Shown here piece by piece: positions 1 through 10,994 of a DNA stretch of 64,000 nt. The position numbers and the translations under genes are program-made. The notes under the pieces are model-generated. The model searched no databases. It was not told the origin of the DNA and was given only the letters and a program-made list of their open reading frames with translations. The first letter of the stretch is position 1, and every line of letters begins with the position of its first letter. The DNA is from Panaeolus papilionaceus (Eukaryota; Basidiomycota; Agaricomycetes; Agaricales), in contig JADNRZ010000024.1 of NCBI GenBank assembly GCA_015501605.1, positions 496,001 to 560,000 on the forward strand. The letters run 5' to 3'.

Positions 1-750
1 ATTTAAATAACGACCATACCTTGTAAGAAGCACCTTGTCGTGAACTAGCGGGAATGTATCTTCGAGGAAGTTGATGTACGTCTTCACGTCCTGCTTATGT
101 CTCCTCTTCCACGAGAGATATCTAGCGTGGTACTGAGATGGCCGATAAGCGCAATCTTCAAAGACATGCAGCTGTCTGATAAAACCGTAATTCGGGTGGA
201 CGATGGGTCGAACTGTCAAAGATAAGCAGAGACCTTGCGATGCGACAGCAGAAATACCTACGTTGTTTGAGATATCTTATCGCGTCGGCGACTAATATTC
301 TCCTTGATTTCATCACTGAATTGATAAGTCGGCTGAGTTTCGAACTGAAACGCGAACAGGAGAAAGCACAACGCACGATATGCAGCAATGGCTGATGCGC
401 TACGAGAGATGCCCATTACACAATGCACTAGCACTCGTCCATGCTCTTTCAACGCGTCTTCGATGAATTCACAGACAACGGGAAGGTGTATGAGAAGATC
501 GTCATACTCCGAGTCCTCGATGGGTATTACGAGATGATTCGAACTGGTGGAAGCATAGTCGGGGCAAACAGAGACGATATGTGTGATTCCTAGCTTTGCT
601 TTCAGCTCAGCAAAGAGAGCGGCTGCCAGGCTAAAATTAATCCTTATTTAGATTCGTTGCCTTCTCGCGTTTAATACGACATACTCACTTGCCCAGGTAT
701 ATTTGCCCCTTAATGATCTCGGTCAAACGGATTGGTTGGGCCACAGTCAT
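1..750 (-). CDS. Dual-specificity protein phosphatase, 3' end outside the window
   Basis: Small cysteine-based phosphatase that would remove phosphate from Ser/Thr/Tyr residues. The active-site loop H-C-V-M-G-I-S-R-S matches HCx5R(S/T) and lies in the second exon; the preceding segment I-Y-L-G-N-L-A-A-A-L is the usual start of the fold. The chosen ATG at 748-750 gives M-T-V-A-Q-P-I-R-L, a normal length before that segment. Predicted exons (minus strand) are 689-750, 377-630, 262-315 and 1-212, with introns of 58, 61 and 49 bp. Joining them restores the family pattern after the loop: A-Y-L-M, then R-P-I-V-H-P-N-Y-G-F-I-R-Q-L. The frame is open to the first base of the window, so the C-terminus is missing. 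The general acid Asp is probably in P-I-E-D-S-E-Y-D-D. The family call is firm; the substrate is unknown. Confidence 0.9.
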
Positions 751-1532
751 CGTGCCATTAACAGATTGCTGCCCGACTAGTCGATAGTTGGAAGGAAAGG
801 ATTGCGGAAGGCAGACTGGAAGAACTCAAGGCCAGCTTTCTTATCCGACACCTGAAAACAAACAAAGAAGAACAAGTCAAACCCAGCTCCACAAACTCAC
901 CGCATGTGAGCGATAAAAAATCAAACACCCCAATGCAAGCCCTCGGGTAAAGTTAGCTCCACAGTCTCAAATGAAATGTACTGGGAGAAGCAAGGCAAGA
1001 ATTTTATTTATCAATATTTCTTTGCCTTTTATGCTCATCGTCGTCGACTCCTCTGACCTTGTAAATATATTTTTAGGATTCCCTCGAATGGTGATCTCAG
1101 CATTTAGGCACATCGTCATACCCTCGAGAGATTGCCAAGATATGGACAGGCACGATGGCTATGCTCAGGTACCTACGGTTCACGGGCCGCGGCGTGGCGT
1201 GGACACCTTCGCAACCGGAAACATGATCATCACTGCACATTGACAGAACATGCTCTGTGCTTCTCCGCAACATCCACCTTGACCAAAGTCCAGACTGAAC
1301 ATCACTAACCCGAATTTGCGAACTAGAGCTCCAAAAAATACATGATCACCGACCTGTAATTCTTTGCTATGAGCCAGTATGTCACAATACTCGACTGTAT
1401 GTAAGGCCGATTTATGCCTAACAATGACACAGAATCGGCACCATACAGCAGGTTAATAGCTATGGCCACCTTCAGGTCCCTGCTGCTCAATCAGGCGTAT
1501 TCAGGAAGCTGCGGTCCAAGTTAAAACCCGAC
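751..1532. other. Intergenic stretch between phosphatase and F-box gene
   Basis: About 780 bp with only short open frames and no recognisable protein. It holds the promoter of the phosphatase (minus strand) and that of the F-box gene (plus strand), which are divergent here. The frame of the F-box gene stays open for some way upstream of its first ATG, so a little of this DNA may be coding. Confidence 0.4.
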
Positions 1533-2912
1533 ATGGACAAGCTTAAGCTTCATCTTGGGTTATTACGCGTTGCTGAGCAGACACGACTTGAAGCTAGTGG
1601 GCCAAATGAACTCGGAAACTATAGACAATCCATCGACGGTCAACTATCACCGATACACCAATTACCAGATGAAATCCTGGAGGAAGTTATGTTATACGCT
1701 ACACAAGGTAGCGTCGACATCTGCGCCCCTACCTCTGATGCGTGGACAATGGAGCGAGTATGTCACCACTGGCGGAACATTGCGCTAAAACTGACCACCC
1801 TGTGGCGAACGATCGACATTTCCTTGGGCGCACTCGTCACATACAAGGCAGGTGTTCCTCTCAAAGTTGTCAAGAATCTGTTGGAGCTCTGTACCTCGCG
1901 AGCTAGAGACCGACCTCTCAGGTTGAGGTTAATGGACATCTGTCCACAAGAAACATTCATGGCGGTTCTCCGCCTCGTATCGATCTATTCCCACCAGTGG
2001 GAGACATTCTACGTCTCTGTGTCTATGCTTAAAGAGACGCTCCCTTTCGAGCGCGGACTAGGCCAGCTGACAGCACTGGAACTCACTGGGAAATACCGCG
2101 GAACTGCCCCTCTGGACAGCTTTCTCAACGCAAAAAAGTTAACATCACTCCACCTTTTCCATTTCCCGAAACCATACCTCACACTCCGAATTCCATGGAC
2201 GAATATCCAACACCTCACCATTTCACGTTGCGAATTTCATGCCGGTGAATTCGTACAACTCATCCGCCTCATACCCAATATTGTTACGTTCGCCCATAAG
2301 TGGAGCAGTGGCGTTATAGAGTCGGGAAAGACTACCTGCCTTGAATCCGTCCTCCGACCTCGCATGCGGCGTTTAGAAGTCGAGCTTTATCAGCACGACC
2401 TAAGCCCGATGTTGCATCATTTCACTCTCCCATCCCTCACAGATCTCACTGTTGTGCTTGTGGCTGCTCGCGCCAGGCCACATTTTTCCGAAATAGACAA
2501 TCCTGTGGTACGGCTCATCCATCGCTCGTCCTGCTCGTTATCAAGACTTAGCGTTAGCGCTGTCGATTCGAGCTCTATCTATGACATATTGGAGGTGTCG
2601 CCGAATGTCAAAGAGCTGGAGTTGGACCTGGTTCCTGATCCGCATCTCATCCTCGAATATCTCGTCCAACCCGATCTTCTGTCACCCGATCTGGAGACAA
2701 TCTCCCTTTCACTGAAGGAGGATCAAGGCGTCATGTGTGTTGGCCCTCTCATAACACTCATACAGGCACGGAGCCTGACGAGTGGCCTTTTGAGGCAAGT
2801 CACTATCACCATGCGCGAAAGCAAAGGTGTCGAACCGTTCCGAAATTTATTATACCCACTTCGCAAGGAAACTGGCGTCCAAGTTTCTATTACAGATTAT
2901 CTACGAATATAA
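1533..2912 (+). CDS. F-box protein with LRR-like C-terminal part
   Basis: A 459-residue single-exon protein. Residues about 36-85 form an F-box of the large Agaricomycete type: S-P-I-H-Q-L-P-D-E-I-L-E-E-V-M, followed by V-C-H-H-W-R-N-I-A and L-W-R-T-I-D-I. The rest shows degenerate leucine-rich repeats (L-T-A-L-E-L, L-T-S-L-H-L, I-Q-H-L-T-I, V-K-E-L-E-L), which in this family form the substrate-binding surface. By family knowledge it would be the substrate receptor of an SCF ubiquitin ligase, binding Skp1 through the F-box. These proteins are very numerous and fast-evolving in mushrooms, so the substrate cannot be predicted. The reading frame stays open upstream of this ATG, so the true start might lie further 5'. 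Confidence 0.85.
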   Translation: MDKLKLHLGLLRVAEQTRLEASGPNELGNYRQSIDGQLSPIHQLPDEILEEVMLYATQGSVDICAPTSDAWTMERVCHHWRNIALKLTTLWRTIDISLGALVTYKAGVPLKVVKNLLELCTSRARDRPLRLRLMDICPQETFMAVLRLVSIYSHQWETFYVSVSMLKETLPFERGLGQLTALELTGKYRGTAPLDSFLNAKKLTSLHLFHFPKPYLTLRIPWTNIQHLTISRCEFHAGEFVQLIRLIPNIVTFAHKWSSGVIESGKTTCLESVLRPRMRRLEVELYQHDLSPMLHHFTLPSLTDLTVVLVAARARPHFSEIDNPVVRLIHRSSCSLSRLSVSAVDSSSIYDILEVSPNVKELELDLVPDPHLILEYLVQPDLLSPDLETISLSLKEDQGVMCVGPLITLIQARSLTSGLLRQVTITMRESKGVEPFRNLLYPLRKETGVQVSITDYLRI

Positions 2913-3083
2913 GTAGCTGCTATCCTTTTGTATATCCTCTCGCTCTCTTGAACTGTATCATAAAAGGTCGATTTCTATCAAATTTTTGAACTATTACTGT
3001 ATCCGTAGCATAAATAAACCCCAAAGACTATTATTCCCTTTATATAACATGTTATTGATTCTTGGACTATTTATTATCTACGC

Positions 3084-4392
3084 CTATGCACTGTCCTCCA
3101 TCACTGTAGAAATCGATCCCATCATCTTTAAATACGACCCAGGTGAACTCCCGATCCCTTTGCCCTTCGGGCCAATGCACCCAGTCAGAACTTCTGCACC
3201 CCCTTCTCGACCAGCAATATAATCCGCAAGATATTTTGCAGACGTTGAGTCCTTCATTCCTGTATATCTTGAGATTTCTCTGCTCAGATTAGCTTTCTTC
3301 AACCCTGCCGCCTCGGTTGCATACGATTGGATGCAAGCCCTTAGGACACCCAAAAAGGTCTGTGGTCTGCCGTTCGCAATCAAGTTGCTGGGATTAATAA
3401 AGAATCGATATCGCCTGGATAGGTACGATATTCGTGGATGCAAAGGGCGAATATCAGGTGGTGTGGTCCCAGGATGCGAAAGCTCCAAACCAATCCTTGG
3501 TGAACGATAAATAACAGGTCGTTGTGCTGGATTAGATGAGCTGGTTTTGGCTTTGATGAAAAGACACGTCGCAGGCATGTTCGCCTCGTCATGATAAAAC
3601 GCAGAAATGTCGCCTTGCCATTTCTGTTGGACGAGATCGGTGATAGAAGTGACATCACAAGCAGCGAGGATTCGGTCGACGAGGAGAGATGGACCAGAGG
3701 TGAGGTGGTTGCCTGACCCTACTTGGCGAATGGAGCGAAGGAGAATTCCACCTCGAAGGAGCCGAGGTGGTGGAGTGGGCTCTTTCGTGGACTCTGGCAC
3801 ATCTGACCATATTCTTGACGCGATAGCTTTCGGGCTGGTGAAAGCTGGACCACCAAAAGTCAAATCCATGCCTTTTCGTGAGCCATCTCTGTACATTGTT
3901 GCACTCGTCGCGCTTCGACGCGAATCTGCAGAGAACTGAGGTGCTCTGTGAAAGTACCTAAATCAAAAGTTAGTCGAGCTTTTCCGTCTTGAGTTAAAGT
4001 TAAAGATGAGCCTACCATCGTCCACTGAACCTCTGTTCCTCGCTACCATGTGTGAACGGGTCTTCATGGATTTCTCCAATTTGGAGATAAAACTCCGCTT
4101 CGATAATGTCGAATTCAATCAGGCCTTCCACTCCTTCGCGTCGAACAGCCATACGGAAGTTATACATAAGAGCTGTAGAGATTTGGTCCAGCCTGGTTTC
4201 GATTTCAGCCTCTGTTTGCAGAGAAGAGAGATCCAGCAAATTTTCAAATTCTTTGGGTGTAAGCTCTAGAGCTGCAGAGCCCGACGCATCGCTCAGTGAC
4301 GTGGTCATTTCGGGGGCGTCGAGTTTGACCTTCTTCTGAAAAATAGGAAAGACACCTGTTGGAGCTTTGCGTTTCGAATTCTTGGGTGCCAT
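3084..4392 (-). CDS. Conserved fungal protein, possible DNA-3-methyladenine-glycosylase-like fold
   Basis: Two exons (4016-4392 and 3084-3957) with a 58-bp intron give 416 residues. Joining them makes S-G-R-W-Y-F-H-R-A-P read through, which supports the splice. The N-terminus is basic (M-A-P-K-N-S-K-R-K), like a nuclear signal. Landmarks are E-D-P-F-T-H-G-S-E-E-Q, R-K-G-M-D-L-T-F-G, G-G-I-L-L-R-S-I, L-T-S-G-P-S-L-L-V-D and S-P-R-I-G-L-E-L. The order (acidic/His motif, then G-x-L-L-R, then S-G-P-x-x-L, then a P-R-(I/V)-G strand) recalls the alkyladenine glycosylase (MPG/AAG) fold. This is a pattern resemblance I noticed, not a proven homology. I recognise the protein as a conserved fungal type but know no assigned function. 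Its 3' end faces the F-box gene convergently. Confidence 0.75.
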
Positions 4393-4989
4393 CTAGACTC
4401 GCTTCTGACAGCTAACTCTGGCAATCTGAGTATTTGAAAAGGTATGACTTGTGAGGCTCAGGTGTCCTGCAGGTGAGGCGTGACAGTTTGAGGAAAAGGT
4501 TGGGGAGTGACCCCCAGGCGCGTCGGTTGGATGCAATGAATTGAAATGATTTAAGGGTCGTGATCTGAAGTCACATATTGATTGCATGCGCATTGCCCCT
4601 GACGACATTGGAGGTGGTTCCGTTGGAATAGCACGTAGTGAATATACAGTATAATAAAGGGCCGACGAAGAAATCCTGAGTGATTCGAACAATTGAGATG
4701 TTCACAAGAGGCTTTATTTACAGACCTGATGTCGTCGACGCTGCTATACTAACAGAATACGACGCAAGCAGTCGCATCGTCATCGTCAATCATGTTTAAC
4801 AGAGCAATCGATAACATGTCTATGCAACAATACGAATCCATAACGTTACAAACATTCTTCAAGTCCAGGAAACGTAGAGACGAAGCTGTTCTCGAACAAA
4901 CACCAGGATTTTTTGTGTGTTTACATAGCCCTGATGATCGACGTTGCCTGAGGGGAGATGAATAGGGTCATGATGCAGAGCCAGTCTGG
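4393..4989. other. Intergenic DNA, partly a duplicated segment
   Basis: No gene seen. From about 4555 to 4700 the sequence is clearly similar to 9572-9720 (shared words such as gattgcatg and aatatacagtataat). It belongs to the duplicated block that also contains the Gly/Cys-rich gene downstream. Confidence 0.5.
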
Positions 4990-5413
4990 CTAGAATGATA
5001 AACAGCCACCTCCGCCTCCACCCCCACCCCCGCCAGTATCCCCCCCTCCACCCCCAGACCCACAGCTACCTCCGCTTCCCCCGCATCCTCCCCCGCACCC
5101 GCTCCCACTTGCACAGGCCCCACTTCCGCATGCACTTCCACTGGAGGAACAAGCGCCCGACGCAAGGTTATCGTACCCGCCACCACCACACCCACCACCA
5201 CAGTTGCCTCCGGTCCCACACTGAGCAGAGGAAGATCACAAGAGGTCAGCATACGAGACCCAAAAAGACAAAACTTGAATTTCCACTTACATTTCCGCAT
5301 CTGTTGCTGGTTCGACGACTTACGCATGGTACCTCGAAATCGCTCGCTGGAGAACCACCTCGTTGCCTTGCTCCTCAAAAAAAACCTTTTCTGGTCCAGC
5401 CGAGGTCATGCAT
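4990..5413 (-). CDS. Small Gly/Cys-rich protein (copy 1)
   Basis: The last exon (4990-5220) encodes an almost pure Gly/Cys/Ser chain with repeated C-G-G-G and C-G-S-G units and a poly-glycine tail ending in C-L-S-F before TAG. A 70-bp intron (5221-5290, GTAAGT..CAG) precedes it, and the upstream exon ends in R-C-G-N, so the Cys-rich frame is kept across the junction. The 5' part is uncertain: a TGA lies just upstream in the Cys-rich frame, and an ATG at 5411-5413 can be connected only through a short (39 bp) intron beginning GTTTTT. The C-x-x-F end resembles a prenylation box, though Ser at the third position is unusual. A relative lies 5 kb away. Family unknown; it could be a cell-wall or metal-binding protein. 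Confidence 0.5.
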
Positions 5414-5799
5414 CTTCTGAATAAACGAGCCTTGGCGCAGGACCTAAATCGCCGTTAGGTCAGTGCATCTACTGGACTCACAGAAAAGTGTCGCTCACCG
5501 CCCCAACCAAATCCAGCGAGTACGGTTTATCGTCAGAATACGCACTCATAACCCTCACAAGTCTAAAACCAAAGGATGTCAACCATCCTTTCAGAGCAAA
5601 AATTGAAGGAAGAATAGGGATATAACACTTACAGCCTATTTGGTCCACCATCGATCATCACTCATCATGGAGATCCGTATCTCTTCAAAGAGAAGTCGGC
5701 ATATCGCAACATCATCCCAACAGCGACTTCTATGTCTTCCGACCCATGGTGATTTGAAGGCGTAATCCAACACTGTTGAGTACCCTCGCCTGAGCAGCG
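5414..5799. other. Intergenic stretch, nothing recognised
   Basis: About 390 bp upstream of the Gly/Cys-rich gene. Only short frames are present and no conserved motif was seen. Confidence 0.3.
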
Positions 5800-6033
5800 T
5801 TAGAAAAGGCTTGATCTTGGGGTGTGTTTGGCACTATTCCAATGTTGAGCGTTAGTTATAATGCAACAACCAAGGACTGTCTTCGGTGGAGTCATCAAAG
5901 CACCTGCTATATCTGCCGCAAGCTTACGAGAGCCGAGTTTTTCCTCGGTTATTTCCTCCAGCCCACAAAAGTTGGGACAACGCGTTGTAAACTTGTGCTG
6001 TATATACCCTTCACCGAATCCAATCGAATCCAT
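5800..6033 (-). pseudogene. Fragment resembling a zinc-ribbon type repeat-family protein of Agaricomycetes
   Basis: An isolated 77-codon frame contains G-F-G-E-G-Y-I-Q, R-C-P-N-F-C-G and I-T-E-E-K-L-G-S-R-K-L-A-A-D-I. The spacing glycine-rich turn, then C-P-x-x-C-G, then I-T-x-E-x-L-G-x-x-K-x-x-x-D-I is the pattern I recall from a multi-copy uncharacterised protein family in mushroom genomes. Only about 70 residues can be followed and no exon connects on either side, so it looks like a relic. Low certainty: this is a short motif match by eye. Confidence 0.3.
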
Positions 6034-7295
6034 GTATGCTGGTATGTCCCGATTGGAGGTATGAAGAAATGAATATACTAGGATGACTTACCGACGAAAA
6101 AAGGGTGTAAACACGATGGGCACTTGATCTCTTTGGGCTTTTCGACCATGCTTTGCACACCAGATATAGGGTCAAATGGGGTATTACACTTTGCCGCCCA
6201 AAATGCGACACGTTGGTGAGACGGAGGTGAATGCAAAAATTCGTACATATCAGCACGCTGAAGATTATGTGGAACAGGTTACTAGATATATGACCAAAAC
6301 GCCAAAAAAAAAGAGACAGACCAAGGCATCACCTGAAATGTTTGTTGAGTTGTTTGAGCGCATGAAGAGGAACCCGGAGACCATCCTCTCCATACCACCT
6401 ATGATAAATACTGAGTAATGCGGCATGGTAAATTAATCGGAACCGTATGACACAAACTTTGAGTTCAACATATAGGCATGCCAGACCTAGTGTTGTTGAG
6501 TTTGTGATATCAAGCTTGTCACAGGTCGCCTACCATTAGCACGTCAACAGGGGGAATAACAGTCGACCACAAGTTCAAGCAGTCGACATTGAGTTCGAGT
6601 TTATTGCACCATATGTCAAATCTAGAGGTATTGGATCAGCCTAGTCCACAGCAACGCCGCCAGCGTGAAAACACGACAAAAGTGAATTCTTCGCATACCT
6701 CTCAACAGCAAGCACCACAAACCAGCCCCATCTCAATTGCTTATCCTTTGGGAGCTTTTCTTCTCCAACTGTGAAGTTATGCGAGGTCACTTGAGTCTTG
6801 AGCTGATAAAACACGTCTAACAAGGCCAGGTGTCCCTTTACCCCAGGAATATCAACAAGAGGTGCCGGTGTAGTTCTGCGCCAATGGTGAATTGGGAAGG
6901 TGAAGATTGATTGTGTGGAGGTGTCATCAAAGTTGCAGAAACAGGTTTGTCTGTAGGTGTGTATGTAGGCAGCTTATGATCCATTATCGTTCTGCGCGCG
7001 TCAGGCAACCGACAAAAGGTGGTAGAACAAAGAGATCATGAGCGTTGTCTGTAGCACATTGGGCAGTCAAACTCGCTGCCAATTCGTAGCTGACCCTGGA
7101 TGGCAATGAACGGCGAACTCATTTCAGGCAAGCCAAGCCACAGACGAAGTCGGAGCGATTATGATAAAGTCCGGACTGCTTTGCGGATCGGAGACAACTC
7201 AGATGTCGGCTATTTCCGATGATCTCTGGCACAGCCACTGGAATGTTTGATGATGTTCTCCGACGCCTCAGAACGTCTCACCGAGTGACCTCAGT
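6034..7295. other. Gene-poor stretch upstream of A1
   Basis: A plus-strand frame at 6176-6418 has a basic run (P-K-K-K-R-Q-T-K) but no family resemblance, and nothing continues it. The rest contains only short frames. The promoter of the A1 gene must lie at its end. Confidence 0.35.
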
Positions 7296-8887
7296 ATGTC
7301 TATTGAAACCATATTCGAACTCAAGGATGCTGTGCGGAAACTTTCTTTACAACCTATCGAGGTTGCAGCGAACGAGGTCATGCAGCATCTTTCACCTCTG
7401 GCCAACGCTGGCGCCTTGTGAGCTAGGCAACTCCAAGTTTACATGGCTTGTTTACTCATATCCACGGCCATATAGCCTTGACAAGAAGGTTGTTCTCACA
7501 TTGAAAGACGTGTTGACGCGGTTTGCTCAGGCTGTTCAACACATGTTTACAGCAGCCAAGTATGGTCTTCGGGCACTGTCTGTAGTGCGTCTATTGATAG
7601 ATCCTCCAATTGACCGTCGGTACCGTCTGGGCCCACGAACGGTGATGTACCACCTGCAAAACATAGCTGAAGCCTTTCTCTGCGCTCAGTCCAGTGCAAC
7701 TGATGCTCACAATGTTTACGCCGAGTTGAAGAGAGAAGTTGAAGATGTAGGTGAGGGTCTATGATTTGTGACGTCCATTGATATTTTCCTTTCAATCTGC
7801 AGCAATTTAGGGTTGCCTTGGAAACCTATGGAACCAATTCCGTGATCCAACTACTAACTGAGAAGGGTGAGTTCGCCAATGGTCAGTCTTTACAAGATCT
7901 AATGGAATCACTTCTGAGCTAGGCAAAACGACACACAGCAGCCTACCGAATCTGCGTAGCACTATCGTCAAACACCTAGGGGAAAGCGAGAAGTCCTTGT
8001 CCGATTTGCTCTGTATTCTGGCTGGGATAAATGGTCTGCTTCGTAGATTCCTGGAAGACGAAGAATTTTCATTGAGCGAGCCTGTTACTACAACACCCAT
8101 CTTTTCCCCCGTCATATTTCAAATGTGGGATTCTCTCAACAACAGATTTAATCAAATGCAAGTTCACGTAAGCTGATGATCACTATTCCTTCAACGTCCT
8201 GCTGATGAGGCTTTTCAGCTGAAGGTTCCAATGGAAACATACAAGACATGGTTCAGCTGGACTGCTGAAAGTGAAGAAAGTGCCCTGGAAGCCGACATGA
8301 AGATCAGGAGAGAGAAAATCGTCCCGCCTAAAATAAAGATTCAGGTACCAAAGCTGTCCAGCCGTTCAACGTCAATTTTGACTCTGAGACCAAGAGACTG
8401 TCGTGTTGGCGTGAACCACGTGAAACAAACACGGCCAGGAGTTACAGAAGTCAAGGTCGTCGTGGTTGTTCCAACGATTGGCAGCTGGTTCCACACGAAA
8501 TGCTTTGAGATTTTCTGCAATATCAGGCCAGGGAAAACGACATCACCACCGATTAACATTCTGAACAAATCGGCTACTTTGGAAGATATCACCAGCGATC
8601 CCAGCTTTGAACCCAAGTGCTCCAGACCGTCATTTAAGGTCATCAGGTACTCGGCTTCAAGTATTTCATGGGTATTCTGGCGTCGCTTTCCCCTTTGCCC
8701 ATGGAAATCCCACCCATTTCCCACCCGGATTGCTGTTACCTTTGATATCAAGCACCAGGGTCGGATTCAACTAGATTTGCAAGCCAACATTGCCCGTCGG
8801 CAAAAGTTTCCATTCAATTTTTTGACCATCACTCGGTCGATTTCAGAAAATGTGTTGATCAGCCCTGAAGGCGCTTATAATTTTTAG
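7296..8887 (+). CDS. Family A protein A1 (helical N-terminal half, beta-rich C-terminal half)
   Basis: Five exons: 7296-7417, 7476-7746, 7803-7881, 7923-8167 and 8219-8887, giving 461 residues. The structure was worked out by matching A2 and A3 below: exon 1 is exactly 122 nt in all three, exon 3 79 nt and exon 4 245 nt. Exons 1-4 encode a largely helical region (L-S-L-Q-P-I-E-V-A-A; Y-H-L-Q-N-I-A-E-A-F-L; L-E-T-Y-G-T-N-S-V-I; F-L-E-D-E-E-F-S-L). Exon 5 begins Y-K-T-W-F-S-W and D-M-K-I-R-R-E-K-I-V-P-P-K-I-K-I-Q, then turns beta-rich. No signal peptide or membrane span is evident. It lies 7 kb from the other members, across gene-poor DNA. I do not recognise the family; function unknown. Confidence 0.8.
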
Positions 8888-10005
8888 TGGCCCATCAGCG
8901 GAGAATAGGGATTGGCACGGGTAACCCTAGAGTATCTAGGACATCATGTGCAATTTATCTCTGTCCTCGAGCTTAATCAAAGTCGAAAATAGATCTGTCA
9001 CATCGCCCTTCGAAATTACGAATAGAAACCACCCTTTAGCGTAGAACCTGATTTCACCTGAAGCATGTCTACGCCATGCTAATTGGACGGCTTCTTCATA
9101 ACATTCATCGGGACATGTCTGAGCGGAACAACCCGTACCCGTACCCTCAACTACCTGTACCCTTTTGTGGTGGTACTGGTTTTTGCCAAGAGAACGCCCA
9201 AAGTCATGATCCACGACTATATACGCATACGTATCTTAACATTGCTGAAGCTGGTTCTATTATTGAGGACACTGACTGACAGTGACTGTATGTAAACAGT
9301 TGTACCACATATGCAACAGCTCTCAACCACGTCGGGTTGATGCGCCTGAAAGCAGTTGGATTTACAATGGTGACACAGAGCACAACGGCGATTGGGACGG
9401 CGAGCATGACTTTCCCGCATCTGAGGTAGTAAAGAAAACAACAGACCCCAATACTGGCCGTCGTATCAACTGGAGCAGTTGGTCAATGTGGTGTAGATGG
9501 TACGATCTCGCAACGTGTTATGAGAAGGTGGAGAGAGAGTACGCACAATCTAATTGATGAATAGCAGGCAGTGATTTGGAGTCACATATCGATTGCATGT
9601 AAATTGTCCCTGACGATGTTCGAAGTGGTGGTTTCGACAGAAGAGTATGTGGCCAATATACAGTATAATGAAGTGCAGCAAAGAAATTCTAAGTAATTCG
9701 AATAATTTGACATGCTTCGTATGGTTACTAGAAATGTAGGTTTCGTTCCACTGACAGAAGGTCATGCCTGCGCAGTGCTGCACATTTTAAGATCAAGCTG
9801 CATCGGTGGCTTCAATTGTAAAAGACCGTGAATGTGAACCACAACAAGATTGTATACGCAGAGTTTTCGTCATAAACGCCCTTCGAGTCCAGGATGCGTT
9901 GAGACGAAGGTCGTCATGAACAAACATCAAATTTTTTTGTCTTCCACGGAGCCCCGACGGACCCGTTATCTGAGCAAATACAAATAGGATGCAGATTTAG
10001 TTCCC
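8888..10005. other. Intergenic DNA with the second copy of a duplicated segment
   Basis: No convincing gene. From about 9572 to 9720 it repeats the block at 4555-4700 in diverged form and leads into the degenerate Gly/Cys-rich copy. A plus frame at 9282-9557 (contains S-W-I-Y-N-G-D-T) lacks an ATG and any recognised motif. Confidence 0.4.
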
Positions 10006-10394
10006 CTAGAATGTCAAACAGCCATCCCCGCCCCCACATCCATCACCCCCGCCCCCGCCAGTATCTCCTCCTCCACCCCCAGACCCACAACGGCCTCCGC
10101 CACATCCTCCGCCGCATCCGCTTCCACTTGCGCAAGCCCCCTTCCGCATGCACTTTCAGTGGACGAACAAGCGCCCAATGAGAAGTTATCATACCTGTCA
10201 CTACCATACCCACCACCACAGTTGCCTCGGTCCCACACTGAGCAGACACAGGGCACAAGGCGTCAGTATACGATACTCCAAGAGATAAAACGTGAATTCA
10301 CACTTACATTTCCGCATCCAGCAGTCGGTGAATTGAGGTACGTGCCATTACACGTCGCACAAAGAGCAAACAGGGCATACGCGGCTTGCACCAT
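10006..10394 (-). pseudogene. Gly/Cys-rich protein, frameshifted copy 2
   Basis: Diverged duplicate of the gene at 4990-5413. The 5' part looks good: ATG at 10392-10394 followed by M-V-Q-A-A-Y-A-L-F-A-L-C, then T-A-G-C-G-N at a GTAAGT donor and the same intron as copy 1. Downstream, two one-base losses relative to copy 1 break the frame: cctcggtccc here against cctccggtccc, and aagccccctt against aggccccactt. The closing frame still ends C-L-T-F then TAG (10006-10008), like C-L-S-F in copy 1. Either the copy is dead or it makes a different tail. Copy 1 has the better 3' half and this one the better 5' half. Confidence 0.6.
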
Positions 10395-10403
10395 TCCAGC
10401 TGC

Positions 10404-10994
10404 TTAAACCAGAGGTATAGGAGCGAGAAACACCAAGCTCCAAGCCAGGTTGATAGGATCACTGCATTTCTTCTGGTTCCTCCCACCAACATTCCCCGTT
10501 GCCTTCTTAGCAGCTTTTTTCTGCTCTCTTTCCTGAATCTTCCTTCGTCTCTTCAACACCTTGTCATACTTCTTCATTCTACGGAATCGATATTGACCTA
10601 TATCTCGTCCTTGAGGCGTGACAATACTCTTGTTGGTCAACCTGACAGGATTGTGATCACTTGGATGTGTGGCATTCTGTACATCTGGTCGCTCGGTGGA
10701 GGGTACAAAGGAGGCATAGGCCGGCGGAGCGCTACCTGTAGTGCCATCTTCGGATTTTTTGGAGTCGATAGATGGAGAGATGTTGTTGTTAGCTTTGGCT
10801 GTTGGTTGCGCGGTCAGATCTGGCGATTTTCTTGAACCCGAGCTGAAAACTTGAGGTAATGCCCCTTGGATATTCTGAACCAGGGCGTTAATTAACCGCT
10901 CTTCTCCACCCTTGCCAAAGGATTTAGGCACAGACAATGTTTTGATTTGTGGTGTGATTGTGAACTGGCCATTTCCGAACCCCACTTTATTCAA
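10404..10994 (-). CDS. Unrecognised open frame with a basic C-terminal region
   Basis: An open frame of 196 codons with no ATG at its beginning, so if real it must be joined to an upstream exon or start internally. It contains G-F-G-N-G-Q-F-T-I-T-P, a Ser/Pro-rich middle and a Lys/Arg-rich stretch (K-V-L-K-R-R-R-K-I-Q-E-R-E-Q-K-K-A-A-K-K). It ends only ten bases from the ATG of the Gly/Cys-rich copy 2 on the same strand. I do not recognise it. The composition is protein-like, but no homology or splice partner supports it. Confidence 0.3.
   Translation of the reverse strand: MNKVGFGNGQFTITPQIKTLSVPKSFGKGGEERLINALVQNIQGALPQVFSSGSRKSPDLTAQPTAKANNNISPSIDSKKSEDGTTGSAPPAYASFVPSTERPDVQNATHPSDHNPVRLTNKSIVTPQGRDIGQYRFRRMKKYDKVLKRRRKIQEREQKKAAKKATGNVGGRNQKKCSDPINLAWSLVFLAPIPLV

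Noticed and set aside
9282..9557. Plus-strand 91-codon frame as a gene
   Set aside because: No ATG start, no family motif and no splice partners; left as intergenic.
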